NCBI GenBank assembly: GCA_036365455.1
Contig: JAWQUS010000008.1
Location: 24,411,501-24,475,500, forward strand
Direction: 5' to 3'
Length of the DNA: 64,000 bases
From: Macrosoma leucophasiata
Lineage: Eukaryota > Arthropoda > Insecta > Lepidoptera > Hedylidae
The notes beneath the pieces were generated by a model that did not search any database, was not told where the DNA came from, and was given only the letters and a program-made list of their open reading frames with translations. The position numbers and the translations under genes are program-made. Shown one piece after another: positions 55,480 through 64,000 of the stretch (its first letter is position 1; each line of letters opens with the position of its first letter).

Positions 55480-55757
55480 CTGCCTCAGTAGCCTAGTGAT
55501 AGCAGGCCATTACTACTACGCTGGGATCCTGGGTTCGATTGCCGGGTCGAGGGCTATCAGAGATAATGGTGTGAAATCCTTTATCTCTGGTTCTATTGAG
55601 ATTTATACATGTTTTGGAAGTTTCCCAGTACCTCGGGAGTTTGGTAATGTGCTCGGAGATGTTAACAGGCTCACCACCTGTTTGTTACAGGGGCTGAAAC
55701 GTAACCAGCGAATCACGGGAATTGGCTTGTATGCAAGGACGTGGGGCAGTCGGTGAA
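55480..55757 (+). repeat. tRNA-headed SINE, copy B
   Basis: CTGCCTCAGTAGCCTAGTGA (A box region), TGGGTTCGATTGCCGGGTCG (B box), GGCTATCAGAGATAATGGTG, and a body to GGGGCAGTCGGTGAAAGGCA. Confidence 0.78.
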
Positions 55758-56195
55758 AGGCAGAGGGTGAGTCGACCATTGCTCTCCTCGACCATTTTGA
55801 ATGGAAGTGTACAACCCGTCACACGTCATAATTACAGTAATGGGTACATTAAAGAGTAAACATGGACCGTTGAATATACCTACATTTTCTTAAAATCAAC
55901 TTATGTAAAGCGAAAACGTTCATTTAGGTTTTCTTTAGAATCATCAAAGAGAGTTTTACGAATTAAATTTGTAATTGAGTAGGTATTCTTACAATTAAGA
56001 AAAAACAACAAGTCAATTTGAAGTTGAAACATTAAGAATGGGCCTGTTTCGTTTGGGTTTCAGAACAAGTTGCCATATAAAAGAGAACTTTTTAATTGAT
56101 ATATTTTTACTAGGTTTCTCTGTTCTATACCTACTCGGTCCCTTATATACTTTCGAACTCGTTGTAACAATTTATTTGTAATTAAAAAGTTTTAA

Positions 56196-56460
56196 AGGTT
56201 CCGTATGCAAAGGATTAAAACGGGACCCTATTACTAAGATTCAGGTGTCCGTTTATCTGTCTGTCTATCACCAGTTACGAATATCACCAGGCTGAATCTC
56301 ATGCACCGTGATAACTAGACGGTCGATTTTTTTACAGATTACGTATATCTGTTGCGGCTTTAACAACAAAAACAGAATAAAATAAATTGTTAAGGGGTAA
56401 CATACATACCATACAACAAACATTTTTATAGAGATATACGGAACCATTCGTTGCTTAACC
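56196..56460. repeat. Interspersed repeat with GGTTCCGTA ends
   Basis: AGGTTCCGTATGCAAAGGAT, GTGTCCGTTTATCTGTCTGT and a terminal ATATACGGAACCATTCG, which is inverted relative to the start. Confidence 0.55.
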
Positions 56461-56496
56461 AACTTGGCCGGGATTTTATGTCACGAATATTTTATA

Positions 56497-56700
56497 TGTC
56501 ACGACCAAATAGGTCGAGTTCTGTCTGATGGTGGGGTCAAAAGTCTTAGGAATCGGCGTGCATATATGAAGAGAATGATGAAGGTACATGAGGCACGAGA
56601 GGTATGTCAGGAGCGGGATATCTGGCGCTCTACACTATCCGCCTAACCCTGTTAGGGAAGAAGTGTATGTATCTTCACTGGCGTGAAAATACATACATTT
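56497..56700 (+). repeat. LINE 3' end, diverged copy
   Basis: ACGACCAAATAGGTCGAGTT through TGGCGCTCTACACTATCCGC. A short duplication around GTGTATGTATCTTCACTGGC precedes the ACATACATT tail. Confidence 0.78.
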
Positions 56701-56741
56701 GAATATTTTTGGGTTCTGCACATTAGATTGGCTCTTATTGT

Positions 56742-56850
56742 GTAATGAAGCAGGCAATAAACAAGCATGCAGTTCCCGTGAACGGTGTGACTACTGCAGG
56801 CTGTAGATATCTACACAAATATCAGGGGTAAACATGCACATGCGTTGCGA
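56742..56850 (-). repeat. 280-bp SINE-like family, 3' fragment
   Basis: AAACAAGCATGCAGTTCCCG to AACATGCACATGCGTTGCGA. Confidence 0.65.
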
Positions 56851-56988
56851 ACCCAGCATCGTATGATAAAGATACTTGCGGTCACACTCTCATCTCCCTT
56901 GCCCCGTGGACCCCTCTCGCTTTGCACTTTTATCTGTTTTTAGACTTTAATAAGGCAGTCTGGAAATTAGCTGTCATACCAATCTTCT

Positions 56989-57579
56989 TCTATATAAACA
57001 AAATGAATCGCTAAATGTATTGCTTAGCGCAAAATTCGAGAACGGCTGGACCGATTTCGATAATTGTTTTTTTTTTGGTGTACTTATAATTGACGGAAAA
57101 GGTTCCTATGAAAGAAAAAAAGAGACAGTTGCGAGGAAAATTAAAAATATAGAGACAACATCACGATCGTACTAATAGTCGTAACACACGTCCGGATTTG
57201 GTACGGAGCGGACAGCGGATTCTGTACTCTCCGAACCAAATCTGGCCGTGTGTAGAGGAGTCCGGCGGACATAATTATTATTAATCAAGCCCGATACGGT
57301 CCGCTCGCGCGTCAGTTGGTAGGCGGATTCGGTCCGCCGTACCGAATCCCGACGAGTGTTACTACTTTACTACTATTACGTTTGTAATGGTAAACCTTAT
57401 GGTGCTTGACAAAACGGTGAGTCGAACGACAATTGACGCGATAGATGTAGCATGCGCGCTGCAATAATCGTTTTATACAACGTACATTAATCGGTGAGAA
57501 TTGAAAAAAAAAACTTTTATCTCTAACAACCATTATAACTTCGCATTGTACCCGTGCGAAGCCGGGGCGAATCTCTAGT
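56989..57579 (+). mobile_element. Non-autonomous Helitron, second family, MITE nested
   Basis: TCTATATAAACAAAATGAAT and CGAGAACGGCTGGACCGATT at the 5' end; GTGCGAAGCCGGGGCGAATC then TCTAGT at the 3' end. Confidence 0.6.
57183..57358. repeat. MITE-like repeat with CACACGTCCGGA end, nested in a Helitron
   Basis: AACACACGTCCGGATTTGGT to TTCGGTCCGCCGTACCGAAT. It lies inside the Helitron-like element 56989-57579. Confidence 0.72.
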
Positions 57580-57837
57580 ATAAAATAAAGCAGGTGAAAC
57601 AAAAACAACAACACAGCAAGTTAATGCAAAAAAAAATTGCCTTTGTGTAACATTACTTCAACGTGCTTAGCAAGTGCATTTTGTTATATTTTTATGCTGA
57701 ACAACTGAATACGTAGCAGGGAAGTCGAATTAGCTGCGAAGGACGTTGCGCAACTTTAACCCGGTCGAACGATCGGTGTAAATTTACGCACGCGTCTGCA
57801 TTTCTGGAACTAACTGACTTGGTTTTACTGAGTTACA

Positions 57838-58102
57838 GTTTTTTTATATAACGAAGGTGGCATACAAGAATGCTGACTACAGCCTATAGACAGACGTAAC
57901 AAAACTCAAAGTTTTAATGAAGATGCGTTGCCACCAGTGTGACCTAAGTTTTAATGTCTCTCTGATATTTATTACGGGGCCATACATCACCATCCGACGG
58001 GTACACGACAGTGCTGAACACTACGATTTGGCGGCAGATAGGTTAGGTAATGTGGTGGTGCCTAAGGCGAGTCGGTGCACTGGTACTCTACCACCAGTGA
58101 AA
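57838..58102 (-). repeat. 280-bp SINE-like family, old subfamily copy
   Basis: T tract, GTGGCATACAAGAATGCTGA to GGTACTCTACCACCAGTG. Confidence 0.78.
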
Positions 58103-58138
58103 GGAAAGTGAAGAAGATACAGTATCGGCAAAACTTAA

Positions 58139-58280
58139 AGCCGTCCGTGAAGTTAGTTACAAGTCACTGCAAAGAAAGCGATTCTATAGTGAAGAAGGGA
58201 TACGCGAGGAGGAAAATGTGGGAGTAGTTCACCATTAGCCCAAGATTGAATCCGCTTTCATTCCCATCTGTGTGGTCATC
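58139..58280. repeat. Low-copy interspersed repeat, copy 3
   Basis: GCCGTCCGTGAAGTTAGTTA, CAAGTCACTGCAAAGAAAGC and CCATCTGTGTGGTCATCGCG. Confidence 0.55.
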
Positions 58281-58282
58281 GC

Positions 58283-58530
58283 GATCAAAGAGCGAGATTC
58301 ACAAACTGCACTACGATTTTACTTCGACTTGAAGTCGAACTCTCAACATTTATTTTGACACAGACGAGTTGAACTCCTTTTTTACTTTACTAAGTTTATT
58401 TTTTGCTTAGTAAGAATAACCTTTCCAAACTAAAGTTAGAGTTCTGATACGTCTGTGACATAAAATAAGGAAATCTGACTCCAAGTAAAAGTAAAGTCAA
58501 GTCGGAGTGCGGTCTGTGAAACTCACCCTA
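58283..58530. repeat. MITE with GAGCGAGATTCAC ends
   Basis: Left GAGCGAGATTCACAAACTGC and right GCGGTCTGTGAAACTCACCC are inverted. Inner arms ACTTCGACTTGAAGTCGAAC and AAGTAAAGTCAAGTCGGAGT continue the pairing. Confidence 0.68.
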
Positions 58531-60011
58531 AGTACAAAGGTTACAAAGGCGAGTGAAGTTGCCTACAGTGGAAATTAATTTTGTACGTACTGTGCATGCG
58601 CCTTTTATTTTTGCTATTGTTACGCTAACTCAACCATGAGGTAAGCAAGGAGCGTGAAGGCGTCGAGCTCTTGGCAACTTGCCAAAAATTCGCTCATTAA
58701 TAAGTGCCAGATAGTCGATTTTAATATGTTTTATATTTATGTAACGTTCCTTCGTTTTTTCAATAGACGCCTATTTTCCATTTTTGCTTACATTGTCGAT
58801 AAGTTAATACAGAAGTCTATACCTACACATAAACTGATACTGACATGCCTATACATGTTATTTGTTTAACGTTTTTGAAGTTAATATGTGAAATTCTGTT
58901 ACGTTACGTAAACAAACTAAACAGCTTCAAAATCCCAATAGAAAATAGGGATGCCAACTTCAAGAAACAAAGATACAATTTTTTTTAAAGAAAAAACCAT
59001 CGGGAGTATTTTTAAAACGAACCCAATAGGTACCTACTCCAACCTTTTATATTTTTAAACTGCAAAACGGAAGACACCACCCCCAACAAGTGGAATAGAA
59101 TTCCTGAGCTAGTGTAGTAAGTCAACCAATAGTGCGGCAGTAAATACAACAACGCGTGAACATCGACATCGCACGATAGATCAATCGCCACCACGATCAT
59201 TTCGTACGTTAAGCGTGGCTGTTACGGCATATTCTTTTTCTAATCACGCAGAACACTGTTGTGTATGTGTTGTGGTATCCTTAGAAGAAGGTCTTTCTCC
59301 GGCAACTGATGTCTATCGGCTCAAGTGATAATGATGATGTTCGTAATCAAGGGAAAACAATAACTTCAATATTGTTTATCATTGCACGTTTTACTCCTTT
59401 TTTTGATCCTTCACTAAAGTCAGCTTTCTATCGCTCAGTAACATCGCCGAAGATTGGAAGAGTACATAACACAGTATAACTATTTAGTTAGCAATTCTTT
59501 AATTTTCTGTTAAATATAACAGTTAATGGTTTACGGTTGACAACCCTAGCCGAAAGTAGCAAGGAAAGAGTAGTGATACATTTTTTTGTTACGCAACAGG
59601 ATAGATCGCAAATATGATTTAGTTGAAACAAAAAGGTAATCGATTTTCAACGCGTGCACACTTTAAGTAAGTAAAATGCGCCGGATTTTCATTATTCATA
59701 GACGTTTGAATAGATTTTTATTTTAGAGACAGCATACTGCTACATCGTCCTCTTTAGTTGAAATTTTTAATCTAAATTTTCTGTATTCTGAAAATACACG
59801 AACGAGTTTACTCTGTATATCATATCAATGATACTTATCAAGTCAGACGTTATAAAATACTTATAGTTCAACATCAAAGAAAAAGATTCAAAATGAAAAA
59901 AAAAAAACAAAAAAACATTTTTTTTTCAATAGAGCCTGAGAGATGTAAGCCGTTCGACTCTAGATGTCACCGGGCAATAGGCGAGTGCAAAGTGCTCTCA
60001 ATCTAAATAAA
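58531..60011. other. Probable intron, nothing seen
   Basis: No coding frame with family motifs. A short piece at 59283-59336 (CCGGCAACTGATGTCTATCG, GATAATGATGATG) resembles a decayed LINE tail. Confidence 0.5.
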
Positions 60012-60100
60012 TTTCTACAACTGCCTAAGGGAGACCCTTGCAGGTCCGATCCTCGGTTTAGGAAGTCGTGGACACATAAAACATACGCGTTTAGGGCCGA
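60012..60100 (+). repeat. Short interspersed repeat, copy 2
   Basis: ACAACTGCCTAAGGGAGACC, TTGCAGGTCCGATCCTCGGT and ACATAAAACATACGCG follow the same order as 44987-45065. Confidence 0.5.
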
Positions 60101-60275
60101 TGCATCTTTTTCCGATGTCGATTGGTGGTAACCGGTAAAGAGCACGAGGGTCCAGCTAGGGTCGGGGCTGGGGGCGAACTTGCCGGCGGCGCGCTCTTCA
60201 CGTGTCATTAGAGTGTTATATGTGATCATTCATCGCGGCGATGGCCAACTTGGTCTCATCGTCGGGATCGTCTAG

Positions 60276-60600
60276 GTCAGTGATTCCCAAAGTGGTCTAT
60301 ATCGACCCCTGGGGGTCTATGACAAACTAAAAGGGGTCTGCGTCAGCGAAAAAAAAATTTGGGGGTCCATGAAATGAAAATGGGGGTCCACCATAATGGA
60401 TCTCAAAATCTCAACACATACACTGATAGTACCAATTTACTTACATCATACCAGTGATTCCCAAAGTGGTCCATGGGAGACTCGATGGGGGTCTACGTAG
60501 GCGTGAATAAATAATGGAAATATGGGAATGTGATATAAATGTAGCAAGGATGGGGGTCCACGGAAACCAGAAAAAAATTGTAAAGGGTCTACAAAAAAAA
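60276..60600 (+). repeat. Two tandem hAT-like fragments
   Basis: CAGTGATTCCCAAAGTGGTC occurs at 60278 and 60452, the typical hAT terminal sequence. Each is followed by GGGGGTCTA/GGGGGTCCA repeats. Neither has a clear far end. Confidence 0.6.
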
Positions 60601-60604
60601 AACA

Positions 60605-61065
60605 AGACAAGTGCGAGTTCGACTCGCGTGGTGAGGGTTCCGTAATTTAAATAAATGTTTTCGAAAATATTACAGATTTAAAATGCAGGGACATAGCGGT
60701 ACATACAACGGTGGTACCGGCAGGGGGGGTGATATTATTAAGAATTTTCGATTTAATTTGAATACTCAAACTTCTTATAGGTTTTCCTGTAATCTATAGA
60801 CAAAGAACTATTTTTCACATTTTTTTCAAAATTTTAAGTTCAGTAGTTTCGGAGATAGGGAGGAGGAATGGTCAATTTTCGTCGGTTTTCTTAAATAACT
60901 TCAAATTTGTTTATGCAAAAATTATAAAAAAAATATATCTGAGATGCTGACAACAACCTCTTTCATTTGATATGTCACACGACACAGTATACGTTTTTTT
61001 TTTTTTTTAATTTTCTGATTTACCCCCCGAAATTGGCCCCCCTGTTTAAAATTTACTATTTTACT
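60605..61065. repeat. Interspersed repeat beginning AAGTGCGAGT
   Basis: AGACAAGTGCGAGTTCGACT, GGTGAGGGTTCCGTAATTTA, followed by AT-rich sequence with GTAATCTATAGACAAAGAAC. A common lepidopteran repeat start; the end is uncertain. Confidence 0.5.
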
Positions 61066-61102
61066 TGACGTGTTCATCTTTGGGTAACCAATTTACATAA
61101 TA

Positions 61103-61221
61103 GGTTGGGGAAAAGTCTTTTCGCATTATAGTATGTATGAACTTGTAATTAAATCTCTTTGGCTGTAGTATTTGTATCTGGCTGGTTTTGGTATCATTGA
61201 AAGTTAAAATTTTAAAGAACA
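61103..61221 (+). mobile_element. Mariner 5' end (left part of an interrupted element)
   Basis: GGTTGGGGAAAAGTCTTTTC follows a TA dinucleotide (61101-61102), the expected mariner target site. The terminal repeat and the following 5' UTR-like sequence are of the lepidopteran mariner type. The element is cut by a LINE at about 61222 and resumes near 63631. Confidence 0.7.
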
Positions 61222-63423
61222 CAGTAATTGATGTAACTGTTTTATTTGACACCTACTGTTCGGATCATTTACCACTTCAGATAAAATGTAATTTAAATCT
61301 AGTTAAAACGAAATGTTTTTCACCTAAGGAGAACATTAACAAAGCAATTTGGAGAGAAAGAGATCGCTGTCAAATAGATCAATACAGTTATATTTGTTAT
61401 GCTAGATTAAGAGATATTGACTTTCCTGTTGATTTAAAATATTGTCCGAATCACGGTTTATGTAAAGATTTAAGTCATAGGGCTGTGTTAGATGACTTAT
61501 ATAATAAAATTGTAACGGTATTATTTATCGGTATGTATTATCTGAGGCGGCTGTATCTAGCTACAGTAACACAAGAGGAAATCGACATAAACATAAATAT
61601 ATATGCGGCTGGAATAAACATGTTAGAGATGCTCATGTGAGGGCTAGGTTAGATTTTCAAATGTGGTATTTACTCGGCAAACCGACTTCTGGCTTCTATT
61701 ATAACAAAATGTTTGAATCGCGTAAAATATTTAAAAATAAGTTACGCTGGTGTCAGAAAAATCAGGATAAAATTAAATTGGATATATTGGCTCAAAATCA
61801 TACCACAAAAAATTTCAAAGGCTTCTGGAAACATACCAAGAACTTACATCACAAAACGAGCCTCCCCGTGAGTATTGCTAATGTACAGGGTGCAGAGAAT
61901 ATAGCTAATTTATTTAGTAGCCACTTTAAGGTACAACCGGCATCAAATTCTACATTGCAATCGTGTGCCAAAGATACTGGTACTCTTGATCGTGACCTGA
62001 AACATAACTTTAAAATATCCGCTAACGATGTCCGTTCTGTAATAAAGGGAATGGTTAGAGGGAAGTCTCCAGAACATGATGGTCTCAGTGTGGAGCACCT
62101 ACAACACGCTGGAGTGCATTTACCTAGATTATTGGCTATGTTCTATACGCTCTGCTTAAGCCACTCATATCTACCGCCTAATGTTATCATACTGTTGTTG
62201 CACCAGTCATTAAGAACAAGACTGGTGATGCTTCAGATGTTAATAATTACCGACCGATTTCATTAGCTACAATACTTGCTAAGGTACTGGACAGTCTGAT
62301 TGATAGACATTTAAGCAAAAATATCAAACTTCATGATGCCCAATTCGGTTTCAGACCCGGCCTCTCTACTGAAAGTGCTATTTTGTCTCTCAAACATACT
62401 GTTCAGTACTATGTTGATAGGAAAACGCCAGTCTACGCCTGTTTTCTGGACCTGTCGAAGGCTTTTGACCTTGTCCAATATGACAGACTATGGCAAAAAC
62501 TTCGACAAGATTCCACGGTAGCTAATGATGTCATTGATCTATTAACTTACTGGTATGGTCACCAAACTAACAAAATGCGGTGGGCGGGAGCTTTTCCGCA
62601 GGCATATGGCCTAGATTGTGGTGTAAGACAAGGTGGAATTGGGTCCCCTGGCCTTTTTAACCTGTATATTAACAAACTGACTGTGGATCTAAGTAATACT
62701 AATATTGGATGCCATATTAATGGTGTCTGTATTAACAATATTTCATATGCCGATGATATGGTGTTACTTAGTCCATCAATCAGTGCTTTAAGACGATTGG
62801 TCCTTTTATGTGAGAGGTTCGCGGAGGCCCATGGGCTTAGGTATAATGTTAGTTAAAGCGAGGTACTAGTATTTAAAGCTGAAAGTAAAAATTATGATGT
62901 TACGAACTTGCCACCTATAAATCTTTCAGGTCCTCCTCTTAAAATTGTGAAGCAATTTAAATACCTTGGTCATTGGGTCACTGAGAACCTCAAGGACAAT
63001 GTCGATATAGAGAGGGAACGAAGAGCGTTATCTGTCCGCTGCAATATGATAGCTCGAAGATTTGCACAGTGTACAAGTGACGTTAAGAAGACACTATTCA
63101 GAGCCTACTGTATGTCATTTTACACTTGCAGTCTCTGGGTGCGTTATACACGGCGGACATATGATGCTCTTCGTGTTCAATATAATAACGGTTTCAGGAT
63201 GCTGTTCGGTCTGCCAAGGTACTGCAGTGCGTCAACCATGTTCGCAGAAGGTCATATAGATGATTTTTATGCAATTATGCGTAAACGTTGTGCGTCACTC
63301 GTAAGTAGAATACGGGGCAGTTCAAACAGCATTCTGAAGGCTGTAGTGGACAGTTACGGTCCTGTAATGACGCATTATATACAGATGCACACTAGAGGTC
63401 TTTACAGGCCTAACTCATTTTGA
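61222..63423 (+). pseudogene. LINE reverse transcriptase, broken by frameshifts and a stop
   Basis: Endonuclease remnant CSDHLPLQIKCNL is at 61250-61290. The linker contains NIAKAIW-type and MWYLLGKPTSGFYYNKMFES sequence. The frame shifts near 61600 and again near 62200, where NNYRPISLATILAKVLDSLI resumes in another frame. The RT then reads FGFRPGLSTESAILSLKHT, ACFLDLSKAFDLVQYDRLW (catalytic Asp), VRQGGIGSPGLFNLYINKL and SYADDMVLL (catalytic pair). A TAA at 62854-62856 interrupts LRYNVS|SEVLVF, where a Lys codon would be expected. The C-terminal region continues to NSF at 63420. It belongs to the CR1/L2/Kiri-like side of non-LTR elements and differs from the two LINE families above. Not functional. 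Confidence 0.85.
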
Positions 63424-63630
63424 CATTTTTATAATTTGCTTTTGTTTGACAGCCTACATATTATTGACTTCTTGGTTTTTATATAATTTAAAATATAATA
63501 ATTTAATAATAATAATTTAATGTATTGATTGTGTTTACGAACAATAGATATTAAGTGCTTTTTCAACTTTACTAACAAATTATGGATGTAATGTCTGAAT
63601 CAAATGAATAAATAAAAAAAAATAATAATA
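61222..63630 (+). mobile_element. 5'-truncated non-LTR retrotransposon inserted in a mariner
   Basis: Plus-strand LINE fragment running from the end of its endonuclease domain to a short A/AAT-rich tail at 63605-63630 (AATAAATAAAAAAAAATAATAATAAT). Mariner sequence lies on both sides (5' terminal region at 61103-61221; transposase from about 63690). No clear target duplication could be read because the junctions are AT-rich, so ends are approximate. Confidence 0.75.
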
Positions 63631-64000
63631 ATTCCAAATTCAAATTAGGCAAATGTGTGATTTTCATTTGTTTTTCGTACTGTGAAACTAATGAAGAAAT
63701 TCGATACATTTTAAAATTTTACTACAAAAAAGGTAAAAAAGCAACGCAAGGAGCGAAAAAAATTTGCGATGTTATGGACCTAGTGCAGTGTCTGTGAGAG
63801 TAGCACAAATTTGGTTTAAGCGTTTTCAATCCGGAAATTTTGATGTCAAAGATGCACCTCGCTCTGGTCGCCCTATTACGGATAAAATGGATGCCATTTT
63901 TGAAAAAGTGGAGCAAGATCGACATATCAGTAGTCACGACGTAGCTGAAGAACTGAGAATTGATCACAAAACAGTTTTGGCGCATTTGAAAAAAGCTGGG
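63631..64000 (+). pseudogene. Mariner transposase, N-terminal part, with one frameshift
   Basis: Cut-and-paste transposase of the Tc1/mariner group. From 63690 the frame reads NEEIRYILKFYYKKGKKATQ and GAKKICDV, then loses one base at 63771-63773 and resumes as YGPSAVSVRVAQIWFKRFQS, GNFDVKDAPRSGRPITDK and HISSHDVAEELRIDHKTVLA. These are the two helix-turn-helix DNA-binding motifs, with the GRPR-like linker between them (here SGRPITDK). The catalytic D,D34D domain would lie beyond the window. No initiator Met is seen in frame upstream, probably because of decay or the LINE insertion. Without the frameshift the remaining reading frame would be intact, so it decayed recently. Confidence 0.85.

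Noticed and set aside
55496..55756. Open frame of about 86 codons
   Set aside because: Entirely within the tRNA-headed SINE.
59960..60229. Open frame of about 89 codons on the minus strand
   Set aside because: No recognised motif; it overlaps a short interspersed repeat.

Overview
This is animal nuclear DNA, almost certainly from a moth or butterfly. The only host gene I can support is an insect-type AMP-activated protein kinase gamma subunit (SNF4Agamma). It is surrounded by AT-rich DNA crowded with repeat types common in lepidopteran genomes: Helitrons ending in CTAGT, LINE 3' tails of ACAT repeats, a SINE ending in a GTGCCCAGCAGTGGGACG-type tail, a mariner, and many small inverted-repeat elements. 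I cannot name the species. There are no prokaryotic features.

Host gene: six GT-AG exons on the minus strand (47051-47188, 39695-39847, 39242-39420, 35502-35705, 34489-34635, 32524-32748) join in frame into about 347 C-terminal residues. These hold all four CBS repeats and the stop codon. The first visible exon begins with an acceptor site, so the 5' exons and promoter lie beyond 47188, probably outside the window. If so, 47189-64000 is mostly one long intron. 1-32.5 kb is downstream of the gene or long 3' untranslated sequence, and I found no second host gene.

Mobile DNA, left to right: 1-13.8 kb holds SINEs, MITEs and LINE 3' ends. 13.8-18.6 kb is an apparently full-length non-LTR retrotransposon with both ORFs open. 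22.4-25.2 kb is a decayed relative inserted in a MITE. 26.8-31.6 kb is repeat-poor. 32.5-47.2 kb (the AMPK gamma introns) contains SINEs, MITEs, Helitrons and a gypsy-like remnant split by SINEs. 49.0-51.2 kb is a 5'-truncated R1/I-like element inserted in a SINE. 53-55 kb holds a 238-bp MITE, a 501-bp palindrome and a 28-bp tandem array. 61.1-64.0 kb is a mariner split by another LINE.

The more unusual points are a SINE with a 5S-rRNA-like head, a roughly 280-bp SINE-like family (about 20 copies) with a 5' hairpin and no obvious tRNA head, decayed duplicates of exon ends beside two AMPK gamma exons, an alternating A/B tandem array, and nested insertions with readable target-site duplications. 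I did not find a convincing new gene system. All similarity statements come from reading the sequence and from memory of families; no search was run.
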